Shown: positions 59,934 to 64,000 of the stretch, piece by piece
Layout of the letters: every line of letters starts with the position of its first letter
Numbering within the stretch: the stretch's first letter is position 1
Origin: Trebonia sp963734665
GTDB lineage: Bacteria; Actinomycetota; Actinomycetes; Streptosporangiales; Streptosporangiaceae
Assembly: GCA_963734665.1 (NCBI GenBank)
Contig: CAVTIR010000004.1
Location: 372,001 to 436,000, forward strand
Length of the DNA stretch: 64,000 nt
Reading direction: 5' to 3'
Position numbers and translations under genes: made by a program
Notes under the pieces: model-generated
Told to the model about the DNA's origin: nothing
Database searches by the model: none
The model's input: only the letters and a program-made list of their open reading frames with translations

Positions 59934-60725
59934 ATGAACCGCATGTCTCACGTCCCAGAAAATGGCCCCGTCATGGCAACCCGCCTAGTCGCCGAGGGCG
60001 CTCTGCCCGCAGGTTCCGCCAGGATCAACGACTACGACAGTTTCGCTGAGGCGTACACGGCCGTAAACGAGGCCAGCCTCGTCAACGCCTACTACGCGCG
60101 GCCCGCGATCCTGGCCCTGGCCGGGAACGTGGCCGGACAGAGGATCCTCGACGCCGGCTGCGGCTCTGGCCCCCTGTTCGAGGCGCTGCGCGACCGGGGC
60201 GCCATCGTGACTGGCTTCGACACGAGCACCGGGATGCTGGAACTGGCCCGGCGGCGGCTCGGCGACGGCGCGGACCTGCAGGTGGCCGACCTGGGCAGCC
60301 CGCTGCCGTTCCCCGACGGCGCGTTCGACGATGTCATCGCGTGCCTGGTCCTGCACTACCTGGAAGACTGGACGGAGCCGTTGGCCGAGCTGCGGCGCGT
60401 GCTGAAGCCTGGCGGCCGGCTGATCGTGGCCGTCGACCATCCCTTCGCGACCGTGCTCTCCCACCTTGAGGCCGGACGGAAGGCCAACTACTTCGGGGTC
60501 TGCAAACGGACCGAAGAATGGACCGTCGGCGACCAGACCGCCCTGATGAGCTTCTGGCACCGGCCGCTGCACGCGATGGCCGAAGCCTTCACCGCGGCCG
60601 GCTTCCGGATCTCCGTCATCAGCGAGCCGGAGCCAGACCTGGCCGCCCGCGAGCTGTTCCCCGACGACATCGCGGCCAAGCCCCGCTTCCTGTGCTTCCT
60701 GTTTTTCGTCCTGCACGCCGACTAA
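59934..60725 (+). CDS. Class I SAM-dependent methyltransferase
   Basis: The 263-residue protein has the SAM-binding motif I ILDAGCGSGPLFEALRDRG, acidic motif II ATVTGFDTS-like (GFDTSTGMLELARRRL), motif III VADLGSPLPFPDGAFDDVIA and post-motif LKPGGRLIVAVDHPF. It resembles small-molecule or ubiquinone/menaquinone-type methyltransferases; the substrate is unknown. An internal ATG at 59943 is an alternative start. Confidence 0.88.
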   Translation: MNRMSHVPENGPVMATRLVAEGALPAGSARINDYDSFAEAYTAVNEASLVNAYYARPAILALAGNVAGQRILDAGCGSGPLFEALRDRGAIVTGFDTSTGMLELARRRLGDGADLQVADLGSPLPFPDGAFDDVIACLVLHYLEDWTEPLAELRRVLKPGGRLIVAVDHPFATVLSHLEAGRKANYFGVCKRTEEWTVGDQTALMSFWHRPLHAMAEAFTAAGFRISVISEPEPDLAARELFPDDIAAKPRFLCFLFFVLHAD

Positions 60726-61026
60726 ACCACCGCCGCGACGAGCCACCACCGGCGGCTTGCACATCCACGCACTGGGATATCAGTACTACACAGGTTCGCC
60801 CCCGCCACCTGCTGGGTACTGCTTTAGCCCCAGGCCACGCGTGCCCCCGGGACGGTGGCGCTAACACGTCAGCTGCGTCGTTGCCCTGAACCCTCGACCG
60901 GTTCGACGCCTACCGGGACGACAGCCCCCGTTGACCGCGCCCGGAACCAGCCGCCTGGCCCGCCTAGACGCTTCAGCTGGCCGCCTCACCAGCCGGATAG
61001 GCCAACCATCGTTAGGAGGGCGCAAT
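60726..61026. other. Intergenic, no gene seen
   Basis: These 301 bases between the methyltransferase and the permease contain no convincing coding sequence. Only the Shine-Dalgarno of the permease gene (AGGAGGG at 61014-61020) stands out. Confidence 0.5.
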
Positions 61027-62517
61027 ATGGGCATCACGACGGGCAGCAGCCTGGACCGCGGGGCCATCGGGCTCCGCGAGGTCCTGTTCCAGTCGGTCAC
61101 GTCCATGGCCCCGGCCGGCGCGGTGGCGCTGTCCATCGCGGCGGGCGCCACCTATGCGGGCGGCGCGCTGCCGCTGGCGGTGCTGCTGGCGCTGATCGCG
61201 TGCCTGCTGGTCGCGGTCTCGATCGGGCAGCTGGCCAAGCACATGCCCAGCGCCGGCAGCGTCTACACCTACCCCGCCGAGGCGATCCACCCGGCGCTCG
61301 GGTTCCTGGTCGGCTGGGGCTACGCGCTGGTCGAGGCGCTGATCGGTCCGATCACCATGATCCTGTTCGGCTACCTGGTCGGGTCGATCGCGCACAGCGA
61401 GTTCGGCTGGCCGTTCACGGCCACCTGGGTCATCTTCCTGATCGTCGCGTCGTTCCTTATCGCCGGCCTGAACTACTGTGGCATCCGCGTCAGCGCCAGG
61501 GCCGGCACCATCTTGGGCATGTTTGAGATCCTGGTTTTCCTTACGCTGGCCATCTGGCTCATTGCCACGGCCGGCGGGAACAACACCGGCAACGTCTTCA
61601 CCCTGCATTACGCCACCATCACGGGCTACCACGGATTCTCCGGCATCGCAGCGGGCTCTGTTTATACGATCCTCGCGTTCATCGGCTTCGAGGCCGCGGT
61701 GCCGCTGGCAGAGGAGGCCCGCAACCCACGACGCACCATCCAGATCGCCGTGGTGGCATCCTGCCTGGTCATTGGCCTGTTCTACGTTCTCACCACCTAC
61801 GCGGGTGACGTGTTCTTCGGCCCGGCCAAGTATGTGAGCTTCGGCGCGCTTGGCGGCGGCAGCCCGTGGATCCAGCTGGGCCGCGACGTGTGGGGCGTCG
61901 GCTGGGTGGTGGTGTTCTTCGCCATCTTGAACTCCACGTTCGCCAACGGGAACGCCAGCACGCTGGCCACCACCCGTACCTGGTTCGCCATGGCCAGGAT
62001 CGGCCTGCTGCCCGCCCCGCTGGCGCGGATCCATCCCCGCTGGAGGTCCCCCTACGTCGGCGTCGTGGTCCAGCTCGTGGTGACGCTCGCCATCGGCCTG
62101 CCCATCGCCGTCCACTTCGGCCCGACCACGGCCTTCGTCTTCCTGGCCACCATCCTCACCGGCATCATGATCGCTATCTACATGGTGTTCAACCTGTCGT
62201 GCCTGCTGTACTACCTGCGAAGGCGCCGCGGGGAGTTCAACGTCGCGCTGCACGCGGTGATCCCGGTGCTCGGCATCGCGGCGTTCATCCCCGCCTGGCT
62301 CACCGCGCTGGGGATCGGGTCGAGCTTCCTGAAGTTCGTCACGCCGCTCAGCTACCCGGCCAGCGAAGCCGGCCTGGCCATCGGCATCTGGTACGGCATC
62401 GGCCTGGTCGTCCTGGCCTACCTGTACCTCAGGCACCCGGAAAGGCTGCCACAGATGAGGCGGGTCTTCGCCGACGATCTGCCGGCTGCGCCGATACCGA
62501 GCCCGGGGACGGCATGA
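61027..62517 (+). CDS. APC-superfamily amino acid/amine permease
   Basis: The 496-residue protein has twelve helices and the APC pattern LREVLFQSVTSMAPAGAVAL in helix 1 and FIGFEAAVPLAEEARNPRRT at helix 6. It is related to GabP/ethanolamine-type permeases rather than GadC. The ATG at 61027 has a strong AGGAGGG site six bases upstream. A short frame overlapping its stop (62514) follows. Confidence 0.88.
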   Translation: MGITTGSSLDRGAIGLREVLFQSVTSMAPAGAVALSIAAGATYAGGALPLAVLLALIACLLVAVSIGQLAKHMPSAGSVYTYPAEAIHPALGFLVGWGYALVEALIGPITMILFGYLVGSIAHSEFGWPFTATWVIFLIVASFLIAGLNYCGIRVSARAGTILGMFEILVFLTLAIWLIATAGGNNTGNVFTLHYATITGYHGFSGIAAGSVYTILAFIGFEAAVPLAEEARNPRRTIQIAVVASCLVIGLFYVLTTYAGDVFFGPAKYVSFGALGGGSPWIQLGRDVWGVGWVVVFFAILNSTFANGNASTLATTRTWFAMARIGLLPAPLARIHPRWRSPYVGVVVQLVVTLAIGLPIAVHFGPTTAFVFLATILTGIMIAIYMVFNLSCLLYYLRRRRGEFNVALHAVIPVLGIAAFIPAWLTALGIGSSFLKFVTPLSYPASEAGLAIGIWYGIGLVVLAYLYLRHPERLPQMRRVFADDLPAAPIPSPGTA

Positions 62518-62612
62518 GTGAAAACGAGCCGCGAGCCGACGGCCCCGCAGCCGGGCCTGAGGGGATGGACCACCGCCAGCGCCGGGTAGGGCGAGGAAGT
62601 GTAGCAGTATAG
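62514..62612 (+). CDS. Possible 32-aa protein coupled to the permease
   Basis: An ATG overlapping the permease stop (ATGA) opens a 32-codon frame, MSENEPRADGPAAGPEGMDH and so on, ending at 62612. The overlap is suggestive, but the peptide is low-complexity and the frame may be incidental. Confidence 0.2.
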   Translation: MSENEPRADGPAAGPEGMDHRQRRVGRGSVAV

Positions 62613-62643
62613 AGGTGACTCTGACCGCGGCTGGAGGTGCGCG

Positions 62644-64000
62644 ATGGAGGCAGGTGAGATGCCGCCGGACGCAGATCCGCCCGTCCCCGCCGAGATAGTG
62701 CACCAGAGCGCCCGCACGCGCGTCACCCGGCTCGTTTTCCCCGGGCAAACGGTCATCCGTAAGGAGCCGCTGGGGCTGGATGCGGAACGTCGGCTGCGGG
62801 ATGAGGCGGCAACGCTGGAGCGTTTGCACGGCGTCGCTGGGGTCGCGCAGCTAGCCGCGGCGCCGCGGTATCCAGGGTCGATCGTGCTGACGGACGCCGG
62901 AGGCACGAGCCTGGCCGACCGGGCCGGGCCGCTGCCGGCCGGTGAGGTGACCGGGCTGGCGGTGTCGCTGGCCCGGGCGGTGGCAGGGATGCACCGCCGG
63001 GGGGTGATGCACCGGGACATCACGCCGGCCAACATCGTGATCTCCCGCGACGGCGCGCCGTGCCTAGTCGACTTCGCGCTGGCGGCGCCGCTGGGCGAGA
63101 TCCGCCCGGAGTTCACTCACCACAGCGAGATCGCCGGAACGCTGGCGTACCTGGCGCCGGAGGCGACCGGGCGTACCGGCCGGCCGGTGGATCAGCGGGC
63201 CGACCTGTACGCGCTCGGCGCGACGCTGTATGAGCTGGCCACGGGCGGGCCCCCGTTCGGGACCGGGGATCCGCTGCGGCTGACTCACGATCACCTGGCG
63301 CGGACGCCGGTGCCTCCGGCGGAGGTCAACCCGGCTGTCCCGGCGCTCCTGTCGGCGGTCATCGTGCACCTGCTGGAGAAGGAGCCGGACCACCGGTACC
63401 AGAGCGCCGACGGGATGCTCTATGACCTGGAGCAGGTGCGGCACGCCCAGGCCGGCGCGTCGGCGGTTCCGGTCCGCATTGGCGAGCATGATGTCCCGCT
63501 GCGGCTGCTGCCGCCGTCACGGCTGGCTGGCCGCGACCGCGAGGTGGCGGCGCTGGGGGAAGCGTTCGAGGACGGCCTGGCGGGTCGGTGCCGTGGGGTG
63601 CTGCTGGGCGGGGCGGCGGGGGTGGGCAAGACGGCGCTGGCCGATCAGCTGCGCCCGGTGGTGACCGGGCGCGACGGCTGGTTCGTGGCGGGCAAGTTCG
63701 ACCAGTACCGCCGGGATATGGAGTTCGACGCGGTTAACCAGGCGTTCCGCGCGCTGGGCCGGCTGCTGCTTGCCGAGCCGGAGGACGAACTGGCGCAGGT
63801 CCGTGAGCGGATCCTGGCCGAGGTGGGGCCGAACGCGGGGCTGGCGACCGCGACGGTGCCGGAGTTCGCGGCGCTGCTGGCGGTGCCGCCCGAGCCAGGC
63901 GATCCGCTGACCGCGCAGGGGCGGGCACAGCGGGCGAGTGCGGCGGTACTGCGCGCGGTCGCGTCGCGGAAACGGCCGGTGGTGATGTTCGTCGATGACC
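62644..64000 (+). CDS. Serine/threonine kinase fused to an AAA/STAND ATPase, incomplete
   Basis: The gene runs off the right edge; 452 residues are visible. Residues 20-265 are a protein kinase domain: a lysine in TVIRKEPLGLDAERRLRDEA, the catalytic HRDITPANIVISRDG, and GTLAYLAPEATGRTGRPVDQ. The Mg-binding DFG is DFA (LVDFALAAP), and the glycine loop is poorly formed, so activity is uncertain. Residues from 310 are an AAA ATPase with Walker A LLGGAAGVGKTALADQL and VVMFVDD (Walker B) at the very end. The order matches very large actinobacterial proteins that continue with a long helical region and a GAF/histidine kinase end. Confidence 0.85.
   Translation, partial: MEAGEMPPDADPPVPAEIVHQSARTRVTRLVFPGQTVIRKEPLGLDAERRLRDEAATLERLHGVAGVAQLAAAPRYPGSIVLTDAGGTSLADRAGPLPAGEVTGLAVSLARAVAGMHRRGVMHRDITPANIVISRDGAPCLVDFALAAPLGEIRPEFTHHSEIAGTLAYLAPEATGRTGRPVDQRADLYALGATLYELATGGPPFGTGDPLRLTHDHLARTPVPPAEVNPAVPALLSAVIVHLLEKEPDHRYQSADGMLYDLEQVRHAQAGASAVPVRIGEHDVPLRLLPPSRLAGRDREVAALGEAFEDGLAGRCRGVLLGGAAGVGKTALADQLRPVVTGRDGWFVAGKFDQYRRDMEFDAVNQAFRALGRLLLAEPEDELAQVRERILAEVGPNAGLATATVPEFAALLAVPPEPGDPLTAQGRAQRASAAVLRAVASRKRPVVMFVDD

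Noticed and set aside
61027..62517. The APC permease as the missing GadC antiporter
   Set aside because: It lies 54 kb from gad genes, and its sequence looks more like amine permeases; no GadC-specific feature was seen.
61012..62829. A 605-codon minus-strand frame antisense to the APC permease
   Set aside because: Very rich in Asp/Arg/Gln repeats without any motif, an expected shadow of a high-GC membrane protein gene.

Overview
The window is 64 kb of high-GC DNA with actinobacterial character. It has frequent GTG/TTG starts behind GGAGG-type Shine-Dalgarno sites and many ATGA/GTGA stop-start overlaps. It also has actinobacterial families: an Asp23/AmaP cluster, GH15 trehalase-like and LpqY/SugABC-like genes, a TnpC/DUF6262-like remnant and a red-type RuBisCO with CbbX. 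A soil actinomycete is the best guess; genus cannot be read from the sequence. No rRNA, intact tRNA or CRISPR array was seen.

Layout. 1-15 kb is a respiration and acid/redox-stress island: cydC (partial) and cydD, a coupled small membrane protein plus GAP-family exporter, a ClC antiporter, gluconokinase, gadB-DUF389, a GH15 trehalase-like enzyme, and cydA-cydB-GMC oxidoreductase. A 17-bp inverted repeat (TCACC-N7-GGTGA type) recurs in the promoter regions of these genes and may define an undescribed local regulon. 15-24 kb holds an HD-domain oxygenase-like gene, a beta-propeller protein, transketolase and a PLP-enzyme/kinase pair, mixed with gene remnants. 24-33 kb has a secreted GH16-like protein, sugar isomerase/permease/DeoR genes and a complete carbohydrate ABC importer. 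33.5-37.6 kb is a decayed mosaic: a tRNA-Lys-like relic, an Asp23/Gls24-AmaP envelope-stress cluster whose last gene is truncated into a quinone-oxidoreductase gene, which in turn carries a 113-bp tandem duplication and an inserted tetR fragment.

37.7-45 kb is a Calvin-cycle module: a GAF sensor kinase and LuxR-type regulator divergent from phosphoribulokinase, then cbbR and cbbL-cbbS-cbbX. The small subunit ends before the C-terminal hairpin of classical red-type subunits. 45-64 kb carries otsA, DUF72, a mini-metalloprotease, a NYN-nuclease/FHA protein, hemolysin III, a LigM-like demethylase, a GGDEF/EAL protein, a TMEM175-like channel, an ArsR-controlled MFS-USP operon with a clear operator, a lipoprotein-monooxygenase pair, a methyltransferase, an APC permease and the start of a large kinase-ATPase.

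How they work together. cydABCD would give a high-affinity oxidase. gadB and ClC resemble the acid-resistance pair known from enteric bacteria. The CBB genes with transketolase allow CO2 fixation. otsA, the GH15 enzyme and the LpqY-like importer cover trehalose synthesis, cleavage and uptake. The window is unusually rich in broken genes: four otherwise complete genes share one +1 frameshift each, and at least nine remnants lie between intact operons.
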